A DNA stretch of 49,822 nucleotides. Source: Streptomyces sp. MBT53 (lineage in GTDB: Bacteria; Actinomycetota; Actinomycetes; Streptomycetales; Streptomycetaceae). The position numbers and the translations under genes were made by a program. A model generated the notes under the pieces. That model did not search any database. It was not told the DNA's origin and saw nothing but the letters and a program-made list of their open reading frames with translations. Below, in pieces: positions 8,141 through 17,300 of this stretch (position 1 is its first letter; every line of letters begins with the position of its first letter). Location: positions 1 through 49,822 of the forward strand of contig NZ_JAEQAZ010000053.1 in assembly GCF_016654115.1 (NCBI RefSeq), in the 5' to 3' direction.

Positions 8141-9118
8141 ATGGCAAGACACTGGCGTACCGGCGCGGCCGGCCTGGCCGTCCTCGGCCTCACCCTCACC
8201 GCGTGCGGCGGGGCGAAGGTCGGCGACACGTCCTCGGGCTCCGGCTCGGGCAGCAGCTCGGGCAGCTCGGCCAAGTGCGGGACCTTCAACCTCGCGGTCA
8301 ACCCGTGGGTGGGCTACGAGGCGGACGCGGCGGTCGTCGCGTACGTCGCGCAGCAGAAACTCGGCTGTACGGTCAACAAGAAGGATCTGAAAGAGGAGAT
8401 CGCCTGGCAGGGCTTCGGGACCGGCGAGGTCGACGCGGTCCTGGAGAACTGGGGCCACGACGACCTCAAGAAGAAGTACATCACCGGCCAGAAGACCGCC
8501 GTCGAGGCCGGCCAGACCGGCAACAAAGGCATCATCGGCTGGTACGTGCCGCCGTGGCTCGCCAAGGCCCACCCCGACATCCTGAACTACAAGAACCTCA
8601 ACAAGTACGCGTCCAAGTTCAAGACCTCCGAGTCGGGCGGCAAGGGCCAACTCCTCGACGGCGACCCGTCGTACGTCACCAACGACGCCGCACTGGTGAA
8701 GAACCTGAAGCTGGACTTCAAGGTGGTGTACGCGGGCAGCGAGACCGCGCTCATCCAGGCCTTCCGCACCGCCGAGAAGAACAAGCAGTGGGTCATCGGC
8801 TACTTCTACGAGCCGCAGTGGTTCCTGTCCGAGGTGGCGCTCAAGAAGGTCACTCTGCCCGCGTACACGACGGGTTGTGACGCGGTCGCGTCGAAGATCG
8901 CCTGCGACTACCCGGTCTACGACCTCGACAAGATCGTCAGCGCGAAGTTCGCCAAGTCGGGCAGCCCCGCCTACAACCTGGTGAAGAACTTCAACTGGAC
9001 CAACGACGACCAGAACACCGTCGCCAAGTACATAGCGCAGGACAAGCTGTCCGACGACGCGGCGGCGAAGAAGTGGGTCGACGCCAACCAGGCAAAGGTG
9101 GACGCCTGGCTCAAGTAG
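8141..9118 (+). CDS. proX: Glycine betaine/choline-binding lipoprotein of the ABC importer
   Basis: A 325-residue OpuAC-family substrate-binding protein. It starts with a lipoprotein signal (MARHWRT, hydrophobic core, LTACG lipobox with the lipid-bearing Cys near residue 23) and a Gly/Ser-rich tether. Aromatic residues that could build the quaternary-ammonium cage are conspicuous: NPWVGYEADA, ENWGHDD, GWYVPPWL and FYEPQWFL. The start ATG is preceded by AAAGGAG at a good distance. It is the last gene of the importer operon and is followed by a strong hairpin. Substrate could be betaine, choline or both. The pathway around it argues for one of these rather than proline. Confidence 0.9.
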   Translation: MARHWRTGAAGLAVLGLTLTACGGAKVGDTSSGSGSGSSSGSSAKCGTFNLAVNPWVGYEADAAVVAYVAQQKLGCTVNKKDLKEEIAWQGFGTGEVDAVLENWGHDDLKKKYITGQKTAVEAGQTGNKGIIGWYVPPWLAKAHPDILNYKNLNKYASKFKTSESGGKGQLLDGDPSYVTNDAALVKNLKLDFKVVYAGSETALIQAFRTAEKNKQWVIGYFYEPQWFLSEVALKKVTLPAYTTGCDAVASKIACDYPVYDLDKIVSAKFAKSGSPAYNLVKNFNWTNDDQNTVAKYIAQDKLSDDAAAKKWVDANQAKVDAWLK

Positions 9119-9141
9119 CCGTAGCGAAAAGCCGGTTGACC

Positions 9142-9187
9142 ATGCCCGGTGGGCGGTGCGCGCGGACGCGTACCGCCCACCGGGCAT
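9142..9187 (+). terminator. Terminator of the betB-importer operon
   Basis: A perfect 16-bp inverted repeat (9142-9157 with 9172-9187) with a 14-nt GC-rich loop lies 23 nt after the proX stop. It has no T-run, in keeping with actinomycete terminators. It separates the importer operon from the dimethylglycine oxidase promoter. Confidence 0.8.
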
Positions 9188-9269
9188 CGCCGTGTTCGGG
9201 CCGGTGATCAGGGGCGTCGCCCGGGGTCTCGGACCCCTTGACACCCGCTCCTCGCGCCGGGCACATTGA

Positions 9270-9298
9270 GTTGCGCAACCTGAAGCATGTTGCGCAGA
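9270..9298. promoter_or_regulatory. Paired GTTGCGCAAC operator-like sites upstream of dmg
   Basis: GTTGCGCAAC (9270-9279) is a perfect 10-bp palindrome. GTTGCGCAGA (9289-9298) is a second copy starting 19 bases later. This is the same motif and step seen at 3343/3362. The pair ends 36 nt before the chosen dmg start, a suitable position for control of the promoter of the dmg-glyA-sox operon. Confidence 0.6.
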
Positions 9299-9334
9299 CA
9301 GCAACCGGATTGCTCTCTAGCCGGAGGTGCGGCG

Positions 9335-11773
9335 ATGGCGGGACCCCGAGTGGTCATCATCGGAGCGGGCGTCGTGGGGGCGGCGCTGGCGGACGAGATC
9401 TCCGCGCGAGGCTGGACCGAAGTGACCGTGGTCGACCAGGGCCCGCTGCCCGCCACCGGGGGCTCCTCGTCGCACGCCCCAGGACTGGTCTTCCAGACCA
9501 ACTCCTCGAAAACCATGACCGAGTTGGCCCGCTACACGGTCGAGAAGTTCTGCTCCCTCGACGTCGACGGCAAGCCCTGCTTCCTCCAGGTCGGCGGCCT
9601 CGAAGTCGCCACCACCCCCGAGCGCGTCGCGGAACTCCACCGCCGGCACGGCTGGATCACCGCCTGGGGCATCGAGGCCCGCCTGCTCACCCCAGAGGAG
9701 TGCGTCGAGCACCACCCCCTGGTGAACCCGGACAGGGTCCTCGGCGGCCTCCTGGTCCCCACCGACGGCCTCGCGAAGGCCGTCCTCGCGGTGGAGGCCC
9801 AGATCCGCCGCGCCACGGACCGCGGCGTGACCTTCCTGGCCCGCCACGAAGTCCTGGACGTCCAGCAGGCCGACGGCCGCGTCACCGGCGTCCTCACCGA
9901 CCAGGGCGAGATCCCCGCCGACATCGTCGTGTGCTGCGCCGGCATCTGGGGCCCGAAGATCGCCCGCATGGTCGGCATGAACCTCCCGCTGACCCCGCTG
10001 GGCCACCAGCTCGCCTGGACCGGTCCAGTACCGGCCCTCGCCGGTCAGACCGAGGAGGCCGTCCGCCCGATCCTGCGCCACCAGGACGCCGACCTCTACT
10101 ACCGCGACCGCTTCGACGCCATCGGCATCGGCTACTACGGCCACCGCCCGATGCCGATCACGGCCGACGACATCCTCTCCGTCGACGAGGCCGCCGACAT
10201 GCCGTCCGTCCTCAAGTTCACCGAGGACGACTTCGCGCCCGCGTGGACGGAGACCCAGTCCCTCCTCCCCGCGACGAAGGACGCGAAGGTCGAGGAGGGC
10301 ATCAACGGCCTCTTCTCCTTCACCACCGACAACTTCCCGCTCCTCGGCGAGTCCCCGGACGTCAAGGGCTTCTGGGTCGCCGAGGCGGTCTGGGTCACGC
10401 ACTCGGCGGGCGTCGGCCGCGCGATGGCCGAGTGGCTGGTCGACGGTTTCTGCTCGTCCTTCGACCTCCACGAGTGCGACGTCAACCGCTTCGAGCAGCA
10501 CCAACTCGCCCCCGAATACGTCCTGGCCCGCGACTGCCAGAACTTCGTCGAGGTCTACGACATCCTCCACCCCCTCCAGCCGTCCGGTAAGCCGCGCCCG
10601 ATCCGCACCAGCCCCTTCCACACCCGCCAGCAGGAACACGGCGCGGTCTTCCTGGAGGCGAACGGCTGGGAGCGCCCGCAGTGGTACGAGGCCAACTCGG
10701 GCCTGGTGGAAGGCCGTTCGATCCCGGCCCCGAACGACTGGGCGGCCCAGTACTGGTCCCCGATCGTCGGCGCCGAGGCCCAGGCCACCCGCGAGACGGT
10801 CGCGATGTACGACATGACGGCCCTCAAACGCCTTGAGGTGACCGGTCCAGGCGCCGCCGACTTCCTGGAGGGCCTGGTCACCGGCAAGGTCGCCAAGTCG
10901 GTCGGCTCGGTGACGTACACCCTCCTCCTCGACGAGGACGGCGGCATCCGCAGCGACATCACCGTCGCCCGCCTGTCCCGCGACCAGTTCCAGGTCGGCG
11001 CCAACGGCAACCTCGACCTCGACTGGTTCACCCGCCACCTCCCCTCCGATGGAACGGTCCAGGTCCGAGACATCACCCCCGGCACCTGCTGCATCGGCCT
11101 GTGGGGCCCTCTCGCCCGCAAGGTTCTCCAGCCCCTGACGGACGAGGACTTCACGAACGAGGGCCTCAAGTACTTCCGCGCCAAGCGGGCCTACATTGGA
11201 ACGGTCCCGGTCACCGCCATGCGCCTCTCCTACGTCGGCGAACTCGGCTGGGAGCTCTACACCACCGCCGACCAGGGCCAGAAACTCTGGGACACCCTGT
11301 GGCAGGCCGCGCAACCCCTCGGCGGAGTCATCGCGGGCCGCGGCGCCTTCAACAGCCTCCGCCTGGAGAAGGGTTACCGCTCCTTCGGCACCGACATGAC
11401 CTACGAGCACGACCCCTACGAGGCCGGCGTCGGCTTCGCCGTCAAACTCGACAAGGGCGACTTCATCGGCAAGGCGGCCCTGGAACGCCGAAAGACCGAC
11501 GTGCAACGGCAGTTGACCTGCCTCACCATCGACGACCCCAGGTCGGTCGTCATGGGCAAGGAGCCGGTCTACGACGGCGAGCGCGCCGTCGGCTACGTCA
11601 CCAGCGCCGCCTACGGCTACACGATCGGCAAGGGCATCGCCTACGCCTGGCTGCCGTCCGAACTCGCGACCCCCGGCACGACGTTGCACATCGGCTACTT
11701 CGACGAGCGCGTCGAAGCGGTCGTAGCGGCGGAGCCACTGTTCGACCCGACGATGTCCCGCCTCCGCGGTTAG
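9335..11773 (+). CDS. dmg: Dimethylglycine oxidase-type FAD/THF flavoprotein
   Basis: An 812-residue two-module enzyme that closely resembles Arthrobacter dimethylglycine oxidase over its full length. The N-terminal FAD module starts VVIIGAGVVGAALADE and contains GGSSSHAPGLVFQTN, whose His is the position of covalent flavin attachment in the family. The central FAO_M-like linker is followed by a GcvT-like folate module (YDMTALKRLEVTGPGAADFL, LRLEKGYRSFGTDMT) ending in DPTMSRLRG. The family oxidises N,N-dimethylglycine to sarcosine and passes the methyl carbon to THF as methylene-THF. I chose ATG 9335 with GGAGG 7 nt upstream. An in-frame ATG at 9287 would lie inside the operator pair. glyA follows 21 nt downstream. 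A sarcosine dehydrogenase role is less likely because a dedicated sarcosine oxidase is encoded next door. Confidence 0.9.
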   Translation: MAGPRVVIIGAGVVGAALADEISARGWTEVTVVDQGPLPATGGSSSHAPGLVFQTNSSKTMTELARYTVEKFCSLDVDGKPCFLQVGGLEVATTPERVAELHRRHGWITAWGIEARLLTPEECVEHHPLVNPDRVLGGLLVPTDGLAKAVLAVEAQIRRATDRGVTFLARHEVLDVQQADGRVTGVLTDQGEIPADIVVCCAGIWGPKIARMVGMNLPLTPLGHQLAWTGPVPALAGQTEEAVRPILRHQDADLYYRDRFDAIGIGYYGHRPMPITADDILSVDEAADMPSVLKFTEDDFAPAWTETQSLLPATKDAKVEEGINGLFSFTTDNFPLLGESPDVKGFWVAEAVWVTHSAGVGRAMAEWLVDGFCSSFDLHECDVNRFEQHQLAPEYVLARDCQNFVEVYDILHPLQPSGKPRPIRTSPFHTRQQEHGAVFLEANGWERPQWYEANSGLVEGRSIPAPNDWAAQYWSPIVGAEAQATRETVAMYDMTALKRLEVTGPGAADFLEGLVTGKVAKSVGSVTYTLLLDEDGGIRSDITVARLSRDQFQVGANGNLDLDWFTRHLPSDGTVQVRDITPGTCCIGLWGPLARKVLQPLTDEDFTNEGLKYFRAKRAYIGTVPVTAMRLSYVGELGWELYTTADQGQKLWDTLWQAAQPLGGVIAGRGAFNSLRLEKGYRSFGTDMTYEHDPYEAGVGFAVKLDKGDFIGKAALERRKTDVQRQLTCLTIDDPRSVVMGKEPVYDGERAVGYVTSAAYGYTIGKGIAYAWLPSELATPGTTLHIGYFDERVEAVVAAEPLFDPTMSRLRG

Positions 11774-11794
11774 CCGGAAGGACGAGAACGCCGA

Positions 11795-13078
11795 ATGAAC
11801 GCCCTGAACACGCCCCTCGCCGAACTGGACCCCGAGGTCCACGCCGCGCTCCGCGCCGAACTGCACCGCCAGCAGTCCACGTTGGAGATGATCGCCTCCG
11901 AGAACTTCGCGCCCTCCGCCGTACTGGAGGCGCAGGGTTCGGTCCTCACCAACAAGTACGCGGAAGGCTACCCCGGCCGCCGCTACTACGGCGGCTGCGA
12001 ACACGTCGACGTCACCGAGCGGTTGGCGATCGAGCGGATCAAGTCCCTGTTCGGCGCGGGCTTCGCCAACGTCCAGCCGCACTCGGGCGCCCAGGCCAAC
12101 ACGGCAGTGTTCTTCGCCCTGTTGAAGCCCGGCGACACGATCCTCGGCCTCGACCTCGCGCACGGCGGCCACCTCACCCACGGCATGCGCCTCAACTACA
12201 GCGGCAAGATGCTGAACGTGGTGCCGTACCACGTCTCCGAGACCGACAACCTGGTCGACATGGACGAGGTGGAGCGCCTCGCCAAGGAACACGGCCCCAA
12301 GATGATCATCGCGGGCTGGTCGGCGTACCCAAGGCAGTTGGACTTCGCGGAGTTCCGGCGGATCGCCGACGAGGTGGGCGCCCTGCTGATGGTCGACATG
12401 GCGCACTTCGCGGGCCTGGTGGCCGCGGGCCTGCACCCGAACCCGGTCCCGCACGCCCACGTGACCACCACGACCACACACAAAACCCTCGGCGGCCCGC
12501 GCGGCGGAGTCATCCTCACCAACGAGGCCGACCTCGCCAAGAAGATCAACTCGGCGGTGTTCCCCGGCATGCAGGGCGGCCCCCTGGAGCATGTCATCGC
12601 CGCGAAGGCGGTGTCGTTCAAGGTCGCGGCCTCACCCGAGTTCGCCGAACGCCAGGCCCGCACACTCGCCGGCTCCCGCATCCTCGCCGAACGCCTCACG
12701 CGGCCGGACGTGGCGGCCACCAGAGCGAAAGTCCTCACCGGCGGCACGGACGTCCACCTGGTCCTGGTCGACCTGCGCGACTCCGAACTGGACGGCAGGC
12801 AGGCGGAAGACCTCCTCCACGAGATCGGCATCACCGTCAACCGCAACGCCGTCCCCTTCGACCCGCGCCCGCCCATGGTCACATCGGGCTTGCGCATCGG
12901 CACCCCGGCACTGGCGACACGCGGCTTCACGGAGGAGGACTTCGCGGAGGTGTCCGACGTGATCGCGCTGGCTCTCCAACCCGAGCCGGATGTAGGTGCG
13001 TTGAAGGCCCGTACGGAAGCGCTGGCGGCGAAACACCCGCTCTACCCGCACCTGTCCGAGGAGGACGACCCCCGATGA
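11795..13078 (+). CDS. glyA: Serine hydroxymethyltransferase
   Basis: A 427-residue PLP enzyme that interconverts glycine plus methylene-THF with serine plus THF. Diagnostic blocks are LEMIASENFAPSAVLEAQGS, NKYAEGYPGRRYYGGCE, VQPHSGAQANTAVF, MVDMAHFAGLVAAG and TTTTHKTLGGPRGG, where the Lys binds PLP. In this position it would combine the glycine product of the pathway with its methylene-THF by-product to make serine. Its stop overlaps the soxB start in ATGA (13075-13078), which indicates coupled expression. A housekeeping glyA is expected elsewhere in the genome, so this is probably the pathway-dedicated paralogue. Confidence 0.96.
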   Translation: MNALNTPLAELDPEVHAALRAELHRQQSTLEMIASENFAPSAVLEAQGSVLTNKYAEGYPGRRYYGGCEHVDVTERLAIERIKSLFGAGFANVQPHSGAQANTAVFFALLKPGDTILGLDLAHGGHLTHGMRLNYSGKMLNVVPYHVSETDNLVDMDEVERLAKEHGPKMIIAGWSAYPRQLDFAEFRRIADEVGALLMVDMAHFAGLVAAGLHPNPVPHAHVTTTTTHKTLGGPRGGVILTNEADLAKKINSAVFPGMQGGPLEHVIAAKAVSFKVAASPEFAERQARTLAGSRILAERLTRPDVAATRAKVLTGGTDVHLVLVDLRDSELDGRQAEDLLHEIGITVNRNAVPFDPRPPMVTSGLRIGTPALATRGFTEEDFAEVSDVIALALQPEPDVGALKARTEALAAKHPLYPHLSEEDDPR

Positions 13079-14307
13079 CCCCGCGCACCCCGGGCGCCGA
13101 CCTCCCCGAACACCCCGACTGGCTCTGGCGCACACCCGAGCCGAAACGCTCGTACGACGTGATCGTGGTCGGCGGCGGAGGCCACGGCCTCGCAACCGCC
13201 CACTACTTGGCGAAGAACCACGGCATCACGAACGTGGCGGTGCTGGAGAAGGGGTGGCTCGCGGGCGGCAACATGGCCCGCAACACCACGATCATCCGCT
13301 CCAACTACCTCTGGGACGAGAGCGCGGGCATCTACGAGCACGCGCTGAAGTTGTGGGAGGGATTGGAGGAGGAGTTGGACTACCCGATCCTCTTCTCCCA
13401 ACGCGGAGTCCTCAACCTCGCCCACAGCCTCCAGGACGTCCGCGACAGCGTGCGCCGCGTAGAGGCGAACCGCCTGAACGGCGTGGACGCGGAGTGGCTC
13501 GACGAACGGCAGGTCAAAGAGGTCTGCCCGATCGTCAACATCTCGCCGGACGTGCGCTATCCGGTGATGGGGGCCACCTATCAACCACGCGCGGGCATAG
13601 CCAAGCACGACCACGTGGCGTGGGGTCTGGCCCGCTCGGCGGACGCCGCCGGCATCGACATCATCCAGAACTGTGAGGTCACGGGACTGGACATCGTCGA
13701 CGGCAGGGTGGTGGGCGTACAGACGACACTGGGCCCGATAGCGGCGGGCAAGGTAGCACTCTGCTCGGCAGGCCACACATCGGTCCTCGCGGCGATGGCG
13801 GGCATCGAACTCCCGCTCCAGAGCCACCCGTTGCAGGCACTGGTCTCGGAACTCCTGGAGCCGGTCCACCCCACGGTCGTCATGTCCAACGCGGTCCACG
13901 TGTACGTGAGTCAGGCGCACAAGGGCGAGTTGGTGATGGGCGCGGGCATCGACTCGTACAACTCGTACACGCAGCGTGGTGCGTTCCACATCATCGAGGA
14001 GCAGATGGCGGCGGCGCTGGAGCTGTTCCCGGTCTTCGCCCGCGCGCACGTGCTGCGCACGTGGGGCGGCATCGTGGACGTCACCCCCGACGCCTCACCC
14101 ATAGTGGGCCTCACCCCGGTGAACAACCTCTACCTGAACTGCGGTTGGGGAACCGGAGGCTTCAAGGCCACCCCGGGCGTCGGCTGGGTCTACGCCCACA
14201 CCATCGCCCACGACACGCCTCACCACCTCAACGCCCCCTTCTCGCTCGACCGTTTCACCACCGGCGCGCTCGTCGACGAGCACGGCGCCGCCGCGGTGGC
14301 CCACTAG
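13075..14307 (+). CDS. soxB: Sarcosine oxidase beta subunit
   Basis: A 410-residue subunit of heterotetrameric sarcosine oxidase. It begins with a Rossmann motif, YDVIVVGGGGHGLATAHYLA, for FAD. GIAKHDHVAWG contains the His expected to carry covalent FMN in corynebacterial enzymes. The end has NCGWGTGGFKATPG. This subunit holds the site where sarcosine is oxidised, giving glycine, H2O2 and methylene-THF or formaldehyde. The ATG overlaps the glyA stop and the next gene begins 11 nt after the stop. The order glyA-soxB-soxD-soxA-soxG is the standard actinobacterial one. Confidence 0.95.
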   Translation: MTPRTPGADLPEHPDWLWRTPEPKRSYDVIVVGGGGHGLATAHYLAKNHGITNVAVLEKGWLAGGNMARNTTIIRSNYLWDESAGIYEHALKLWEGLEEELDYPILFSQRGVLNLAHSLQDVRDSVRRVEANRLNGVDAEWLDERQVKEVCPIVNISPDVRYPVMGATYQPRAGIAKHDHVAWGLARSADAAGIDIIQNCEVTGLDIVDGRVVGVQTTLGPIAAGKVALCSAGHTSVLAAMAGIELPLQSHPLQALVSELLEPVHPTVVMSNAVHVYVSQAHKGELVMGAGIDSYNSYTQRGAFHIIEEQMAAALELFPVFARAHVLRTWGGIVDVTPDASPIVGLTPVNNLYLNCGWGTGGFKATPGVGWVYAHTIAHDTPHHLNAPFSLDRFTTGALVDEHGAAAVAH

Positions 14308-14318
14308 GGAGCCCAACG

Positions 14319-17300
14319 ATGCTGCTGATCCCCTGCCCCTGGTGCGGGCCCCGCGACGAGGCCGAGTTCCACTACGGCGGCCAGGCCCACGTGGCCTACC
14401 CGGAGACCCCGGCCGACCTGACCGACGAGGAATGGGCCCGCTACCTCTTCTTCCGCGCCAACCCCAAGGGCCCCTTCGCGGAACGCTGGAGCCACGCGGC
14501 AGGCTGTCGCCGCTGGTTCAACGCGGTACGGGACACATCGACGAACGAGATCTTGAGGGTGTACAGGGCGGGGGAGGAGCGACCGGCTGAGGATTCAGCC
14601 CGTCCGGCGTTTGAGGACGAGGCCCCTTCAGGGCCGACGGGGGTCCAGGGGGCAGAGCCCCCTGGGAACGGGGTCGAAGGGGCAGAGCCCCTGGAGGACG
14701 GGACGGGTAGGGGCGGCGGGGGCGCTGCATCCATCGGCGGCTCCGCCGCGGGTCATCCGTTCCGCCACCCCACCCGAGGCCGAATCCACCGAAACATCCC
14801 CCTCACCTTCACCTTCGACGGCACCGAATACACGGGCTACAAGGGCGACACCCTCGCCTCCGCCCTCCTCGCCAACGGCGTCATCCAAACCGGCACCAGC
14901 ATCAAACTCGGCCGCCCCCGAGGCATCTTCACCGCCGGCGTCGAAGAACCCAACGCGGTGATCCAGATCGAGGCCCCGTTCCCCGAGCCGATGCTCCCGG
15001 CCACGACCATCGAGCTGTACGACGGCCTGGTGGCGACCAGCCTCCCGGGCCAGGGCCGCCTCGCCACGGAGCCGGACCCCGCCCGCTACGACGCCGTCCA
15101 CACCCACTGCGACCTGCTCGTGGTCGGCGCAGGCCCCGCCGGTCTCGCGGCAGCCGCAGCCGCGGCCCGCAGCGGAGCCCGAGTCATCCTGGCCGACGAC
15201 CGTCCCGAACTGGGCGGCAGCCTCCTCGACTCGGCCCAACTCCTCGACTGGGTGGCTGAGTTGAGCGAGGAACTCACCACCATCCCCGAGGTACGCGTGC
15301 TACCCCGCACCACCGTCTTCGGCCACTACGACGACAACCACCTCCTCGCCGTAGAACGCCGCACGAACCACCTCGGCGCAGCAGCCCCCACCCACGTCTC
15401 CCGCGAACGCGTCTGGCGCATCCGAGCCCGCCGAGTAGTCCTCGCAACGGGCGCCCACGAACGCTCCCTCGCCTTCGCGGACAACGACCGCCCCGGCGTG
15501 ATGCTCGCCGCCTCGGCCCGCGCCTACGTCAACCGCCACGGCGTCCTGCCCGGCCGCCAGGCCGTCGTCTTCACCACCAACGACAGTGCGTACGCAGCCG
15601 CGTTGGACCTCGCGAGCGCCGGAGTCAACATCGCGGCGATCGTGGACACCCGCCCGTCCGAGAACGAGCCGACGGAGTGGGCAGGCCGAGCCCGAGAAGC
15701 CGGCATCGAAGTGCTCACCGGCCACGCGGTCGTCGCCACCGAGGGCAGCACCGAGGGCACCCCGCGACTCACCGCCGTGACCGTCGCCCCGTACGGCGAA
15801 ACGACCGGCACGACACGGCACTTCGCGACCGACCTCCTCCTGGTCTCCGGCGGCTGGAACCCGGTCGCCCACCTCTTCAGCCAGGCCGGCGGCAAGCTCC
15901 GCTACGACGACACCCTCGGCTCCTTCGTCCCCGACACCTGCCGCCAGGCGGTCGAGGTCGCGGGCAGCGCGAACGGAACGCTGGACCTGGCCGAAACCCT
16001 CGCTCAGGGCGCAGCCGCAGGCGCCCGCGCGATCGAGGCCGAGGGCTACACCGCCGAGGCACCGAACCTGCCCCAGCTGCCCACCGAACCCGCCACCACC
16101 CCCGCCATGCAGGTCTTCCTCGTCCCCTCCACCACCGACGCCCCCCGCTTCGTGGACCTCCAACGGGACGTCACCGTCGCCGACTTGACCCGCGCCACCT
16201 CCGCCGGCCTCAACGCGGTCGAACACACCAAGCGCTACACGACGGCAGGCACGGCCAACGACCAGGGCAAGACCTCCGGCATCCTGGCCAGCGGAGTGGT
16301 CGCCGAACTCCTAGGTGTGGACGTGTCGTCGCTCGGCACCACCACCTTCCGCCCGCCCTACACCCCCGTCTCCTTCGCCACCCTCGCCGGCCGCGACCGG
16401 GGCGCACTGCACGACCCGATCCGTACGACCGCGCTGCACGACTGGCACGTCATGCAGGGCGCCCTGTTCGAGAACGTCGGCCAGTGGAAACGCCCTTGGT
16501 ACTACCCGCGGGACGGCGAGGACATGGAGACCGCGGTCCTGCGCGAGTGCGCGGCGGCCCGCGAGGGCGTCGCCTTCATGGACGGCTCCACCCTAGGCAA
16601 GATCGACGTACAGGGCCCGGACGCCCCCGTCTTCCTCGACCGCCTCTACACCAACATGATGAGCAACTTGAAGGTCGGCATGATCCGTTACGGCGTCATG
16701 TGCCGCCCGGACGGCATGGTCTTCGACGACGGTACGGCCATCCGCCTCGCCCCGGACCGCTACCTGGTCACCACGACCACGGGCAACGCCGCCGCCGTAC
16801 TCGACTGGATGGAGGAGTGGCACCAGACCGAGTGGCCCGAACTCCGCGTCCACTGCGCCTCGGTGACCGAACAGTGGGCCACCGTCGCCCTGGTCGGCCC
16901 CCGCTCCCGAGAGGTGCTCGGCTCGCTCGCGCCCCAACTGGCCGTCGGCAACGACGACTTCCCGTTCATGGCCTGGCGGGACACCACCGTCGCCGGCATC
17001 GAGGCCAGGGTGTGCCGGATCAGCTTCTCCGGCGAACTCGCCTACGAGATCAACGTGTCACCGTGGGAGGCCCTCGCCTTGTGGGAGGCGCTCTACGAGG
17101 CCGGCGCCCCCTTCGGCATCACGCCCTACGGCACCGAGACCATGCACGTCCTGCGCGCCGAGAAGGGCTACCCGATCATCGGCCAGGACACCGACGGCAC
17201 CGTGACTCCCCAGGATCTCGGCATGAGTTGGGCGGTGTCGAAGAAGAAGCCCGACTTCATCGGCAAGCGCTCCTACGCCCGCGCCGACGCCGTCCGCCCC

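Noticed and set aside
5868..8147. A 759-codon minus-strand frame opposite the importer permease
   Set aside because: Its composition (His/Arg/Asp/Gly-rich, no fold motifs) is that of a shadow of the permease gene.
9287..9334. Upstream ATG extending the dimethylglycine oxidase by 16 residues
   Set aside because: It would start inside the operator pair, has no ribosome-binding site and adds residues before the conserved FAD motif. The ATG at 9335 has GGAGG at 7 nt.
9317..12592. A long open frame (1091 codons) on the minus strand opposite dmg and glyA
   Set aside because: It lies exactly antisense to two well-recognised enzymes. Its translation is Val/Gly/Asp-rich with no motifs, as expected from codon bias in high-GC DNA.
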